NCBI GenBank assembly: GCA_003008705.1
Contig: PDUO01000003.1
Location: 814,793 to 878,792, forward strand
From: Pezicula radicicola
Lineage: Eukaryota > Ascomycota > Leotiomycetes > Helotiales > Dermateaceae
Length of the DNA stretch: 64,000 bases
Reading direction: 5' to 3'
Shown here: in pieces, positions 11,136 through 23,900 of the stretch
Numbering within the stretch: position 1 is the stretch's first letter
Layout: the number at the start of each line of letters is the position of its first letter
Made by a program: the position numbers and the translations under genes
The notes under the pieces: generated by a model
What the model saw: only the letters and a program-made list of their open reading frames with translations
Database searches by the model: none
Told to the model about the DNA's origin: nothing

Positions 11136-14066
11136 ATGTCAGACATTGCGACTCTTATTCCACTTTCCCAAGGTGCAGGTTATGGAGTTGTTGTTGGCTT
11201 AGGCCTTGCCTTCGGTTTGGGCATGCTTCTTGTAACTAAGTTTCTTGAGAAATTCATGGATGAAAGCTCGCAACATTCAGAAATGTTAGTTACTGCTATG
11301 AATAGAAGGCCTCCTCTTTGCGATTTTTGTTATTATGTTTTAGCTAACATGGAATTGTAGGTTCATGGTTGCCAATCGTTCTGTTGGCACGGGATTGACA
11401 GCTTCGGCTGTTATTTCCTCTTGGATGTGGGCGTAAGTGTCATGACCGCAATACACTCATCTTGCACCGACTGATGGAAATTCTTTCGTAGGACCGCTAT
11501 TATCTGGACCGCAGCTCAAGGATATCTCTACGGCGTTGCTGGTAAGAAACCCACGCATCTCATAAACCTGCTTCATCCATCTACATCAGCTTGGTCAAAA
11601 TTGTCCACTATAAGCTAATAGTTCATAGCACCTTTCTGGTACGCTGCCGGTTGCAGCATACAAATTGCCCTCATGACTGTCTTATCAATCCATGCAAAAG
11701 TGAAGATTCCGTAAGTAACTCCTTCATAGGTCAACCCCTAATCAAGTTGTTCTACTTATCCAACCCTTTAGTAATGGCCACACCGCTCTGGAGATTGTCA
11801 AACTACGGTACGGAACTGTAGCGCATGGTGTCTATATTTTCCTCTGCCTATCAACGAATTTACTCTCCGTGACAGCAATGATTCTTGGAGCTTCCGGCGT
11901 GATCACCGCCTTGACTGGCATGCATATCGTAGCTTCTACGTTTCTCTTGCCTCTAGGCGTCGTTGTGTACACCGTCACTGGAGGACTAAAAGCTACATTT
12001 CTAACAGATTACGTGTAAGCTATTCTATCCACCATTTATCATGAACGTGACATTTAATGAACATTATGATAGGCACACCACAGTCATTATGATCCTGCTC
12101 TGCTGGATAACAGTCAAGGCAATCAACAATCCTGCAATTACTAGTGTCGGTGAATTATACGAACTTCTCATAGAAGCAAGCAAAACTCGGAGCATCTCTG
12201 GAAATTATGAAGGCTCTGTCCTGTCTTTTAAATCGAAGAGCTCTATCATATTTGGTCTCGTTCACTCTTTTGGTGACTTTGCACTCGTAATTATGGATAC
12301 GAGTTTCTGGCAGAAAGGTTTGTCTCCCCTTGCGGTTTACCGAACATATCGTTTCTTTGACTGCACTTTTGCTGACATTTACAAAGGCTTCGCGGCCGAT
12401 AATGCTGCGGCTATGGTAAGTTAAAACATTGCGCGTGTTTGTACTGTCATTTTGTCTGACTTGTTAATAGCCTGGATATATGCTTGGAGGTGTCGCTTAT
12501 TTTGCGGTACCGTGGGCTGTAGGCACCACCGCTGGCCTCGCTGCAATAGGTCTTGAAGATAGCCCGATCTTCCCAACTTACCCCCGGGTATTCCCCCCCC
12601 CCCCGAGAGAAATTTCATTTTAACTACTAATGCAACATTTTAGAGAATGACAACTGCAGAGATAAATGCTGGTTACGTTCTTCCCTACACATGTATGGCA
12701 ATAGCAGGCAAAGGAGGAGCTTTTGCACTTCTCCTAATTGTCTTCATGGCTGTAACAAGCACCACATCCGCACAACTCATTGCAGTCTCCAGTATCTTCT
12801 CGTTCGATATTTACCGAACGTACATCAACAAATCAGCTACCGACAAGCAAATTATTAGAGTATCCCACTATTCCGTTCTTGGATTCGGAGTCTTTGCCCC
12901 AGGTTTTGCAACAGCACTGCATTATGGAGGCATTGATTTGAACTGGATGGGCTACGTACGTACTTAATTTTTTGAAGCATAGTTCCCCGTTTCGAGTCGA
13001 CTACTTATTGCTCCTGAATTATATATGAGTTACTCCGGAGACATCTAGAATAAGTAAACTAACTCCGAGTTTTTAAATATATAGTTTTTGGCTACCATAA
13101 TATGCCCCGGAATGTTCCCGATGGCTTTTACTATCTTATGGAAGAAACAGTCGACTGCTGCTGCTATAATTTCTCCACTTCTTGGACTTGTGAGTATTTT
13201 AACATTATCGCCTTAATTGTTTCTCGTTCAGTCAACTAATACATTATTGATAGGCAAGTGGAATTGCAGTATGGCTTGGCACAGCATACGCGTATTCTGG
13301 AGAACTTACAATCCTCTCAACCGAAGCGCAACTTCCTTGTCTCTGGGGTGCTCTAACATCCACTTTCTCCTCAGCCATCTATTCAATTATCATCACCTAT
13401 ATCAAGGTATCCCAAATTCCCTCCCAAGACCCAGAGAAATAAACTAATATTTCCTTGTTGCAGCCTCAAGATTTCGACTGGCGTATATTCCTACTTCTCA
13501 ACCAAGTCGAAGATAAAGAAGCCTCCTCGTCGTCCGAAAATCTGCAATACACTCAAGGTTTGCCTGAAGTTCGAGCTATCCAAGAATTAGATAACGTACG
13601 ACATCCTCTGCCTCCGGCGGAACTCTCTCGGTTACGGAGGTCTGGAACCATTGCAAGCGTGTTCAGCGCTGTGATTGGACTTGTTACTTGGGTTGTGTGG
13701 CCTTTACCTTTATATCGAGACTACGTCTTCACGAAACCAGTAAGTCACTCGCTGCTCTACCCTAATGGAAAAACTTCCCTATTTAGTCGTACACAAACTC
13801 CCAAACAATAATATGTGCTAACTGATTCACCTGTATAGTTTTTTGTCGGCTGGACAGTTGTTTCCGAGATATGGCTATTTTTATGTCTAATTGTAGCTGT
13901 TGTTTATCCGATTGTAGATGGTCGCAAAGTCCTACTTAAGGCTGGACGGTTAGCTTGGGGAGCTATCTTTGGTTCTGTGAGTGCTGGTAGGGTGGAGGAG
14001 GACAGTCAACCATCAACACCACCTACAGAGGTAGCTGAGACTGGGAAGTTTCAGGCATCAAAATAA
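11136..14066 (+). CDS. DUR3-type sodium:solute symporter (urea/polyamine permease)
   Basis: Thirteen exons: 11136-11284, 11361-11432, 11492-11541, 11629-11710, 11772-12014, 12073-12317, 12387-12415, 12471-12587, 12644-12955, 13085-13189, 13254-13406, 13464-13739, 13839-14066; 686 aa, phases consistent throughout. It is a multi-pass SSS-family membrane protein with typical DUR3 segments: [15 protein letters not shown] near the N-terminus, [72 protein letters not shown]. cerevisiae Dur3 (about 735 aa) takes up urea and polyamines at the plasma membrane; filamentous fungi have several paralogues, so the exact substrate here is open. Exon 7 is only 29 nt. Intron 9 (12956-13084, 129 nt) is made of an introner-like repeat. 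Confidence 0.92.
12956..13084 (+). repeat. Introner-like element, copy in symporter intron 9
   Basis: This 129-nt intron shares its core tacttattgctcct, a tgagttactcc segment and a 3' part with taaactaactccgagttt with copies at 22849-22977 (minus), 19956-20080 (plus) and, for the 3' half, 40784-40854 (minus). The element carries the branch-site-like actaac and ends at the AG of the splice acceptor. Other introns of this gene are mostly 50-100 nt and unrelated in sequence. Confidence 0.75.
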
Positions 14067-15356
14067 GGCTGATATTGAAGATAATTAAAAGGTTTTTGAA
14101 AGAGAGTCGCAATTCCAAAGATATAATCACTATACTATCAACAGCTTCCTATGTTATGCAATTAACTTCTTATACTCTACTAACCTTCTTCTCAACTTAT
14201 TAACTTAGGGAAGTAACCTACTTGACTTGGGTGATTTCGCTAGCTGAGATAATCTAGTATAATTCTGGAAGGAATATATGAATCAAGTAATTCATAAGCA
14301 TCTCATTACATAACTTCCTCAAAACAAACCCTGGCAAAAGGAGGAAGAGAAGCAGAGAGACGGTTGGTGAAAGACTACTCTAGAAAATACCAAGAGGTCG
14401 AAAAAGCCCTTAAAACTTGTAAGGAGGCCAAAAACAATCCTCCAACGATGCAATTCCGAGGCGGACAAAGTCTAAGTTTACAATTAGATGAAAACCACAA
14501 TGGAAACAGACAACACTATATCCCGTGACAACAAGATATAAATTAACAATACTACCATGCAATATTGAAACTAGTAATCTTTCTCAAGTATATTAATCTT
14601 ATAGATTAAATCACTTAAACCTGTAGTTTTAGCAGAAGAAGCAAGAGTTCACACTGCGTAGCAGTAAGTGTCGCACTTGGGATATCGGCAGTAGCAGTTA
14701 CTCTGTTTTGAAAAGGTATAAAAATCCTTTGTTGAGCACAACTAAAGCAGTTTAGACTCGGCTGTGCATACAAGAATTCCTTTTATAATGAAGTGTGGCT
14801 AAATAGTAAAATTTAGTGAATAGACGACCCCTGTAGTATACAATTTTCAACTTTATAACATTATTCACTTAGATATGAAGAGGCGAGATAATAATCACAA
14901 AATGTATAAGGCAATGATACCAGAAGATATTCTATAAGATAGGCGCTGTTGAACACTACTTTTGTAGAACAGTCATGTGATCAGCCTCTATGAGTAAGAC
15001 TGTTTCAGTACTCTTTTGTTTTGTACAGAATACAACATCTTTTGCTGACATCTTAATCCCATAACTATATTAATCAACAAAAGCCGAGCTAGTCAGAACT
15101 AAAATTGCATGCATTACATACTAAGGCCCACATTCCAGATTTCGAGGTTATATTTGATAGAAGAAGGCTAAGATAACTCGTAGAGTTGTATTGAAGCAGT
15201 ACTAACTAAGTTTAATAATATACAGAATCAGCAGAAAAAACCTAAATTAATGAAACAACCATCGAACCCAAAACTCCATATGCAACCAGCGCAATGCTAA
15301 CTCCATTTCAAAAGCAAATTCCTTTCAAGAGCCTTCTTTGTCTCTGAAACCTCCGA
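14067..15356. other. Intergenic, convergent gene ends
   Basis: AT-rich 1.3 kb between the 3' ends of the symporter (plus) and laccase (minus) genes. No ORF or repeat that I can support. It should contain both terminators and polyadenylation sites. Confidence 0.5.
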
Positions 15357-17793
15357 TCATAATCCTGAATCAATCTGATCTATAACAGTTGTATTCGTAA
15401 AAGCCGACCAATCCCTACAAGTTTGTGCCATGACAGATGGAATGTTAAGATTAGCTATATCATCTGGTCTTTCCATGACGTTGACATATAGTCCTGCTGA
15501 GACGTGCCACGCGATATCTGTTACTCGTTAGGTTGAGTTCTCCATGAATGAAATTGGAGATGAAAATAGAGAGATAAGAGGTACAAGAAGGGACTTACGG
15601 CAATGTAATGGCCAAACACCAGGATTATCAGCAGTAATCTGGAGAACCATATATCCATTACCCGGCAAAAGCTGCACATCTCGGCGTTGTGGGTTGTCGG
15701 GGTTGACAATAGAAGTGCCATCCCAGGTACCCGTACCAACGGAGAGAACAAACATGTTATGGCCATGTAAATGAATAGGATGAACGGCTGGTACTGGGTT
15801 ATTAATCACAATCCTAATCGAGCTATTACTGCCAAAATTATAAACGTTCCACTCTGGAGAGTCCGGGTAAGAATTATTTCCCATTTTTGAGAGGAGCAAG
15901 ACGGGTTCGTTGAAGTTGGCGCGAAAGGAAGAGTTATTCATGGACCATAGCCAAAACCCGGTTGCATTTTGACCGAAAGAGATGTCGATTTGTTGGGTTG
16001 TTGGTGGTTCTAGGTCGGGGGTTATTGGATACCAAGGGACGGTTTTTTCAAGGGGGTCATTGTCGCAGACTGCCAGGGAGTTGGTCCAGGCTGGCCAGGG
16101 GGTTGTTGTCGGCTGGGGGCCTGAGAGGACGTCATGTTTGTAGTAAACTGTTGCCGTAACGTCAGGGTTTAGAGCGCTGGAGCAGTTTAAAGGGATGGAG
16201 GAGCGCATTAGAAAGCCGCCTGTCGCTCCTGGGAGGCCAGTCACCAGTACGTCAGTTCGCTGACCGATGCCGAGAGTTACAACTAGAGCATATTAGCCGA
16301 CGAGTATCTTGGTATATAGGGACAGTTAAATTACCTTGCGTATCGTAAGGAATGATTGGAACGAAATCGTTAGCAATTACAGTCATGTTATGACCATCAA
16401 TAGTGAATTTCTGTATGCCCTCCACGCCAGCATTGATAAGACGTAACCGATGAACTTTACCAGGATAAAATTGAAAGTTGGAGGTTCCAGCGTTACTTTG
16501 GCATGGAGTCTTGTCGGTAGCAGGCAGTTTGGAGCAATCAAAGTTGTTCCTTCCGTTAATTAAATTGCTGTCGGACTTTGGAATCTAGTGTGTGTTAATA
16601 TGAGGAACAGCGATGACGAGAAATACTTACGGTTTTGTTTCTATCGGTGCTGACAACATCCTCCACAATACTAAAGTAATCTCGGTGGTACCAGTCTGTC
16701 AGCACGATTGGGCCAACATCTACACGAGATCAGTTCACGCTTCCTCTCTGGGACTCAATTTATCATTTAGCTTACCAATATCGTAAGGGACAGTCTCTGG
16801 TCCATGAATAATCATTGGCCCTAGGAGCCCACCGGCGTATTGAGCAGAGTAGTGAGAGTGGTACCAACTTGTGCCATAGATATCGGCCAAAAAGCTATAA
16901 GTGAAGCTTCCTCCAGGAGGAATTGGGCATTGCGAAACCCCAGGAACGCCATCCATCCATCTTTAACCATAGTGTTAATTTCTGACACCAACAAGAAGGG
17001 TTGGAAATACTTACTGAGAGGTCTTTTGCAAGATACCATGCCAGTGTAGACCGGTTCCTTCCGGGGGTCCGTCAATTTCATTGTGTACTGTCACTTGGAT
17101 GGTGTCGCCCCTAATGTATGTTTTATAAGTACAAAGCCTTGTATCCATGAGGGAGGAGTTCTAACCAATTTGCCTCGATCATGGGGGCCGGAAACAATCC
17201 GTTTATCAACAAGACATCCTTCTGGTAACCGTCGGGGGCTATCCGTCCTCGCTTAATTGTGAAGTCGTAGCTACGGATGACACTGACTTATGGTTAGCTA
17301 GCAACAACAGGACAAAGTCAGTCCAATGGCTTACCCAGTGTATGGTGGGTTTGTAATAGTGTTTGTATTATTTGCAGTTTTGAGTCCCCACGGTTTTCCT
17401 TGTGGAAGTGGCTATACGAGGAGTTAGGAGACAATCAGGACGTTTCTCAGAACAGAAGTCGATGAAATAAGCGAATCATAAACTTGTCGGTACAGTACGG
17501 TGTAGACGCTGTGTCAAGTGGAATTTCTTTCATTTGCAAGACATTGTTCTCGGCTCCCACATGACATGACAGTGAAATGACGGAGGGCAAGATTAAAGCT
17601 TACATTGTTGGTAAGATACAGAGGCAGATCGGGAGTAGTATCTGCGCCGAGGAGGTTGCAGGTTGTGTCTGATAAAGATAAATGTTAGATGAGAGTGACA
17701 TCATCCGATTGTTTAAAGTAAGAACATACTGGTTGTGCTTTTGGCAGCAACGAAAGTACCCCAAAAAAGAGTTGATAAAATGGTGAGCCTCAT
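15357..17793 (-). CDS. Secreted asco-laccase (multicopper oxidase)
   Basis: Ten exons, from the start: 17730-17793, 17604-17668, 17335-17411, 17166-17270, 17015-17110, 16776-16960, 16631-16719, 16335-16584, 15599-16282, 15357-15517; 591 aa, all phases consistent. Signal peptide [17 protein letters not shown]. All four copper motifs are present: [37 protein letters not shown] and [15 protein letters not shown], with Leu in the axial type-1 position. The chain ends DSGL, the conserved ascomycete C-terminal plug that is normally the mature end. Members oxidise phenols with O2 outside the cell (lignin, pigments, detoxification). The 192-nt intron 17412-17603 is long and could hide an alternative exon, but direct joining gives [12 protein letters not shown], which fits the family. 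Confidence 0.93.
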
Positions 17794-20700
17794 TTTGACT
17801 GTTGATTATGAAAAGAAAGCAATGAAGCTCGATAAGAATGTGAGAAGTGATGTGAGAATGAAGGAGAAGAAACCAAAAGGTGAACCGTCATATTTATGTA
17901 TCTCGAGAGCAACAGTTTCCAGAAATATTTATTCGGTGCTGTTTGAGAATCAGCCTTACCTGTATCACTTACATCAGACGATTGGAGTAAAATACTGTAG
18001 TTGAGTAGCCTTACTGTATTGTAATAGCCAAACAGAAGCTGAGTGTTTATCATCGACTAAATTAGCAAAAACGTGGGGACACTTCCTCGTGGAGCAAGTG
18101 CGGCTATGGCTGACTAGATGTCACGATGAATAAAGATAGCTCCAAATTAAGAGAACAGGCAACGGCCATTCTGATTGAGGCGGACACGACGCCCCATTGT
18201 CGGATGCGGCCATGACCACACGAGCATGAGCTCTGTTCGTTGACATAAAGCATGACCCCGAATAAAGGTCCCGAAAGTGGATTTAATAGACTGTTGTGCC
18301 GCCTCGATCAGTACTTGTGGGTCGCGGTTGAGAAGATGCCTAAGTAGATGGACCCGAGAAATAGTGAGGTGGCGGTGTTGTAGTTTGGAGCAAGAGACCT
18401 TGGTATAAGCTTAATTTGGTCTTCACAATGCTAGCTGAAAGATATTACGAGAAGTATTACACTAGCCACGGGTGTAGCTAATCTCAAGATACATCTCTTA
18501 CCTCTCCCATAAAACCGGCAGTATCAACCGATGCCTTGGTAATACAGCCCCAAGAGCCTGGTAATTACGGAGACTGGAGCCATTCACTCTCGTGACGATG
18601 TTCAATACAGCTAATTCAGGTCGTCATTGTCCAGACGCAGGTACTGTACTCAGAACTTTATTTGGGTGCCCGAAAGCTGTGTGGTATCGGTAGTGCGTCA
18701 CAAGTCTGAAACTCAAGGGCTTGACGAGGATGTTCATCTGAAGGTCAGACGATTTGCCAGTATTCCTGTACGTGCTGAAGGTGGGAATTTGGAATTTGAG
18801 CAGAGACAGAGGCAGGACATAATGCTGGAAGCTGCCGCCTGGAATTGATAAGAGTCCTGGTTGGTGCTGGACCACTGAACCTGGATCGATATCATAAGTT
18901 AGGTATAATATAGATGCTGTAAAGTAAGATTTCAGCAAACCGGTGCAGCTCTGCTGAGCAAAACAGAGATGACAGAGAAAAAGACTCTGATGCCCTTGGG
19001 AAGTCTAATGTTCCCAAAAATAAAGATGCAGAAAGAATCATGCGACTGCAATGGTATGTATTATGGCAGCAACTTCAGATGAAGACTATCTTCTGATATC
19101 AGGTCGACATCTTGTTGGATTGGTTGGACTGGAGTAGATGGGGTTTGAGTTTGCTTACTCCAGAGCTGGTACAGCTGGATATCCGACTTGGTCAGCGCCT
19201 CGCTCGGCAGTTGGCATGAAATAAGCCACAGCTGATGGGGTTAAGATCTTGTCTCAGAGGAGTGTGTAAGCTTATTAAATCTGGCGAATCCCGTGAATCG
19301 GCGAATCATCTCGAAGATGTAGCCGATTTGCTTACCTAAGGTAGGTAGACATGACTTCAATATTCAATATTCAATATTCAATACCTTACCACCTCCCTAT
19401 CTCCCCTCTAACCTTCACCTCACCATCCCGTCCCTGCTTCTTAAAACTGACGCTGGCCTACCTACCGCTTATATCTATTTGTAACTACGACTCTGCCAAC
19501 ATGAAGGAACCCAAAATGATAGATAGGACTGGCCACAGAAGCACGAGCTGCTCGAGGGCTGCAGAAGAATCATCCTTCTGTTCTGTTCTGAGAACCATTA
19601 ACTGCACGTTTACTTTTTGGAGTTCCGAATTGCCGCACGTGGCATCTTGGATTTGTCTCTCCTGTAAGTAAGTCGTATCCATCGCAGGCTGGGTCTGTGG
19701 AACCACACGCAGGCAACCGCCATTTTCGAAACCACAAATAACATGGAATGATGCGACTTGGAACTCGTCAAACCATTCTTTGTTCGTATCTGCTTGGCTC
19801 AGCCCTGTCGTTCCCGAGGATCATGTTTATTCCAGATTTTAATTAGATTTTGGGCAGCAAGACGTCACCATATCTCGATAGGATCCAAAAGTGAACGGCA
19901 GCTGCAGTGAGCTGGCCTTTTCTCTCTCTGAAAATACCGCTCTAGCTGGGTTCGCGTGTCTCAAGTTCTCAGAGTAGATTTGGCCCTTCTAGGTTTAATT
20001 TACTTATTGCTCCTAAATGATATTTGAGTAACTCCTGATATATCTAGAGCAAGGAACTAAGTCTGAGTTTCTGACCATAGGCGAAGATTGTGTACTCAGT
20101 ATCTGCACTCTAATCTTCCATTAACTCCGACCACTCTCTGTTTCTTCTTTCTATTTTTTTAGGCGTACTGCGGGTTGGTGGGCGATTTTCTCGTGTGCAG
20201 TGATCACGTACTCGCTTGAACGTACGTGCTACCCCCATTGCACTATCATGAAATTTGCCTTTCTGGCCAGTACTAGGCCACGCTTCTCGATAACCTCACG
20301 CACCCAAAGCGGTTGAGTTTCCTGAAGCAAAGCCGAAGGCTTAAGGCTCAATTGACTGTGGCTTTTCCGGACAAGCCCGTATTATCAATGGATATTGCAA
20401 ACTGCATGTCATCCATGGATGAGGTCATGCGTTCTGAGGTCGTATCCGTCGCAAATTTTCTAACTTCAGGCTTTGCTTCATTATTCTATCTCCTCTGTTA
20501 CTTACTATGTCTTTCGGCACTCTAGGCCACATTATCAGTTGCTCGTAATCTGCTGTTTGGTCAAAGAGAGGCGAGAAGGTAGAAAACGAGGAACTTTTGG
20601 GACACGGGATGCTCTTCATATGCTTACCCCAAAGGCATACCAGCCTACTCTTCTGCAATTGGTTCAGCACATGCTTGAAGTTGAACTTCCAACCACTTAC

Positions 20701-20920
20701 AATTCACTCAACTCCTTCCTAGGTAAATATTCCTCCTAAGCATGGCTTAGTGTGAAGGGACAGTCGAAAATTGATCGCCAAACTTTTCTTTACCATGAGT
20801 GACAGCGTTTACACACTTTCTGATCGATACCCTTGTTTGGATTGAATGTGTAGTTGAATATCAGTTGAATTATGTGGAAGTACCCAATTATATACTAATT
20901 TACAAGAATTTCCTTCGACT
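17794..20920. other. 3.1-kb intergenic region
   Basis: No supported protein gene. A short microsatellite-like run of aatattc occurs near 19370, and one free-standing copy of the introner-like repeat lies at 19956-20080. The left end holds the laccase promoter. The right end is downstream of the LamA-like gene. Confidence 0.5.
19956..20080 (+). repeat. Introner-like element, intergenic copy
   Basis: About 125 nt starting gtgtctcaag and ending ctgaccatag. It contains the same tacttattgctcct core and gagtttctga 3' part as the intron copies. It still begins with GT and ends with AG, so it may be an intron of a gene I failed to recognise, or an insertion outside genes. Confidence 0.65.
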
Positions 20921-23900
20921 TCATACCTCGTCTTTCTTCGCCACAAGTATCCACGCTCCTGGCTTTACCACAGTCCCGGGTTTGCTAGCTATTGCTTCAA
21001 CTTTGGCACCAACAGCTTCCTCAGTACACAAAACATTGATCTCCATCTTCATAGCCTCCAATATAGCTACGACCTGACCATGTTTGAGAACATCGCCCGG
21101 CTCAACGAGGACCTTCCAGACATTCGCATCGATGGGGCTTTCAATAGTGATTGCAGGCTCTGACTCCATCATACTCTTGAGTCTTTCGGCCTCGCTAGCT
21201 TTCTCCTTTTCCTGTTGCATTACCCACTCCCCATACAGCTTCCTTTCAATGGCGAGTTGCTCAGCTACGCCTTTCTTTTGGCCCTCTCGGAAAGCAATAA
21301 CCTCCGGGTCTGTTTTCGCTTTCTCGAACGTGTCATATATCTCTTGGAGGCTAAACTCCCCATCACGGATATCAAAGTGGAATTTATCATTCTTGAAGTC
21401 TCGCATCAGCTGATCATATTCCTCAATGCTTACTTCATTGTACCGAACGATGTCGAATGGCTCGAACAGCCAGGGCCGTGTGGGGGTAAAGTTTGGCTTC
21501 AGCCCGAAGGTATCCCAAGCCTCCATTGTTCTCGCAAATAGCATGTATCCGCCAGGGGCTTCTACGGGATATATTGCGAATAGAGAACCGCCCATGCCAA
21601 TAGTACCGCCAGGTGTCGAGACGCGGGTTGGGTTATACTTCTGGCCTACTACTCCACTCATTGGATTCAGCGGGAAGAGAATCGGTGTTCCCACTAGAAA
21701 TCCGACGGCAACAATTAGATACGGCGATTTAAGCAGCGTCTCGAAGGTTTCGCGACGACTAGAGAGACCATTATTTTTCCGAAGGTATTCGACATTATCT
21801 GGAAGATATGCCGCAGTGGGTCGATTCGTCTCGATGTACCTTTGAGTAGATGCTGCAATTTCAGGATGATCGAAGACCTGCTTATTGTTACTAAAGCTCT
21901 CTTGTTACACCGCAAAATCTCTTACTATTGGCAAGTAAATTTCACGACATGGAATCTTCACATCGGTTGTAGCTTCGATTGATGACTCAAGTTGATGTAC
22001 AGTCTCGAGAAGTTTTTGCTGGCTTATGATCCTAGCATCGAACTGAATCATTACCGCTTGTGAGTGTCAGCATTAGACAGATTATCGGACAGTTCTTGGC
22101 TCGCTTACAGCCAACGTTTGGATTCATCACCAGTCTCGGAAGCTTCAAAGCATCCAACTTTTGCACCAAGAGCCTGATACGACTCGTATTGACGATGTTG
22201 ACTGTTTGATGGCCCAGTTCAACTAGCAAGAAACAATCTCCACCCTGCTATTGTTAGCACATTTGAGGGGGCAGGAAGATATTTGACTCTACCTGTCGAT
22301 ATACCACTTGCGGGCGAGTAACGCCTTCAGCAGGCACTATCTTTAGAATCGCATTTGAAGCCTTTGAGTCAAGACCTGATTCTGGGAGTTCCAAATTCAA
22401 TTTAATATCAGTCTTGCCTTCCTCAGCTACAAGTGTCGAGACCTTTGCGACAAAGCCTTCAACGCGCGCAGTGAGTTCAACAGCAAGGTTAAAAGTCGTG
22501 GGTCTCAGTTTCAAATGATCACCAGGCTTTACTTGGCCAAGGCGCCAAAGATCTCCCGAAATAACTGTAGAAGAGCACAAAAGGCCACCAAGGTCCGGAG
22601 AGTCCATCGAGAAGACGACGGAAGAGTCCCCGCCCCAATTCAGACCACCAGGAGATGGATAACCATGATCGAAGATGTTGGACGGATGTGAACCACCTTC
22701 TCCTCCATCCTTTCTACTCCATTCTGGAATCGGTCCCACAAAACGAATGCCCGTTCTATTGGAATTATGACCAATCTTCCAGGCTGTGTTGTAAAGCATT
22801 TCGCGATCTTTGACAGTCATGAAATCATCAGTGTCGTGGGGCCCATGCCTATATCAGAAATTCGAAGTCAGTTTAACTCTTCCAGCTATATCAGGGGTAA
22901 CTCAAACATGCTTAGGAGCAATAAGTAAGTTAAGCCCGGAAGAGACAAATTTACTCCGAGAAACTTGAGAGACTTACATGCAGTATACCTCGGTGATATT
23001 GAAATTTGGTATGCAGCATGCTGGCAAAGTATACATTTTTTTAACGGACGAAGCCCATGTCGTAGTTTCACGGCTCAATTCGATATAATCGCCCATTTGT
23101 AGTTGTCGACCCTAAAACTCCGTCAGCAAGACCACGCCAAACTGTATACACCTCCTCACTTACCTGTGTTCCACCAAATAGGAGACTCGGAGTTCCAGCT
23201 TTAGATCCAAGATAATAAGGGCTTTCTATGTCAGCAGAAATGGTATTTCGTTATTATCGGATACTCACATCTCCGGAAATCCACCCTTGACCGCAAGGTA
23301 GCTTCTACAACCACCATCAAGTACTTTTCCAATTCTTAACTTCTGGCCCTTCTCAATGACCATTCGAGACCACATCGGTTTCTCTTCGCCATCAATCGTG
23401 ACTGGCATTGGCGCTCCGCATACTGCTATTACTGCTGGTGCAGTAAACAAGAGCTCGGGGCCTGAAATAGTTATTTCCAGAGCCTCACACCCTGGATCGT
23501 TTCCGACGAGAATATTTGCAACTGTTTAGAAATGTCAGTCTGGTATTTTAGGAGTTTTAAGGAAGAAAGCACTTCTAAATGAGACGTTGTCCATCGGTCC
23601 TCCTTTCGGAATTCCATGTCCGCTAGTTGCTCGCGCTGGATAATCCTGTACTGTGGTGAAGGCTCCTGGTGATAGTACATCGATCGCAAAGGGCTCGTAG
23701 GAGAAAGAAGTATCGAGGAAATTTGTCAACGTATTTCCCTCGGCAAATGCTTCTCGACATTAGCTAAACTCTACCAAGTGGAATCCCACTAAAACTTACG
23801 CTTCGAAGAAATCACCTCGCGTAAGAAACTGAGATTTGTCGGTGGTCCCTGGAGTTTTGTTTCCGTCAAGACGCGCTTCATCTTAAATATTGCATCTTCT

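Noticed and set aside
21878..21925. Possible nonsense codon in the LamA-like gene (DFAV followed by TAA)
   Set aside because: The stop lies in a normal 48-nt GT-AG intron; removing it restores REIYLPI-VFDHPEIAAS.
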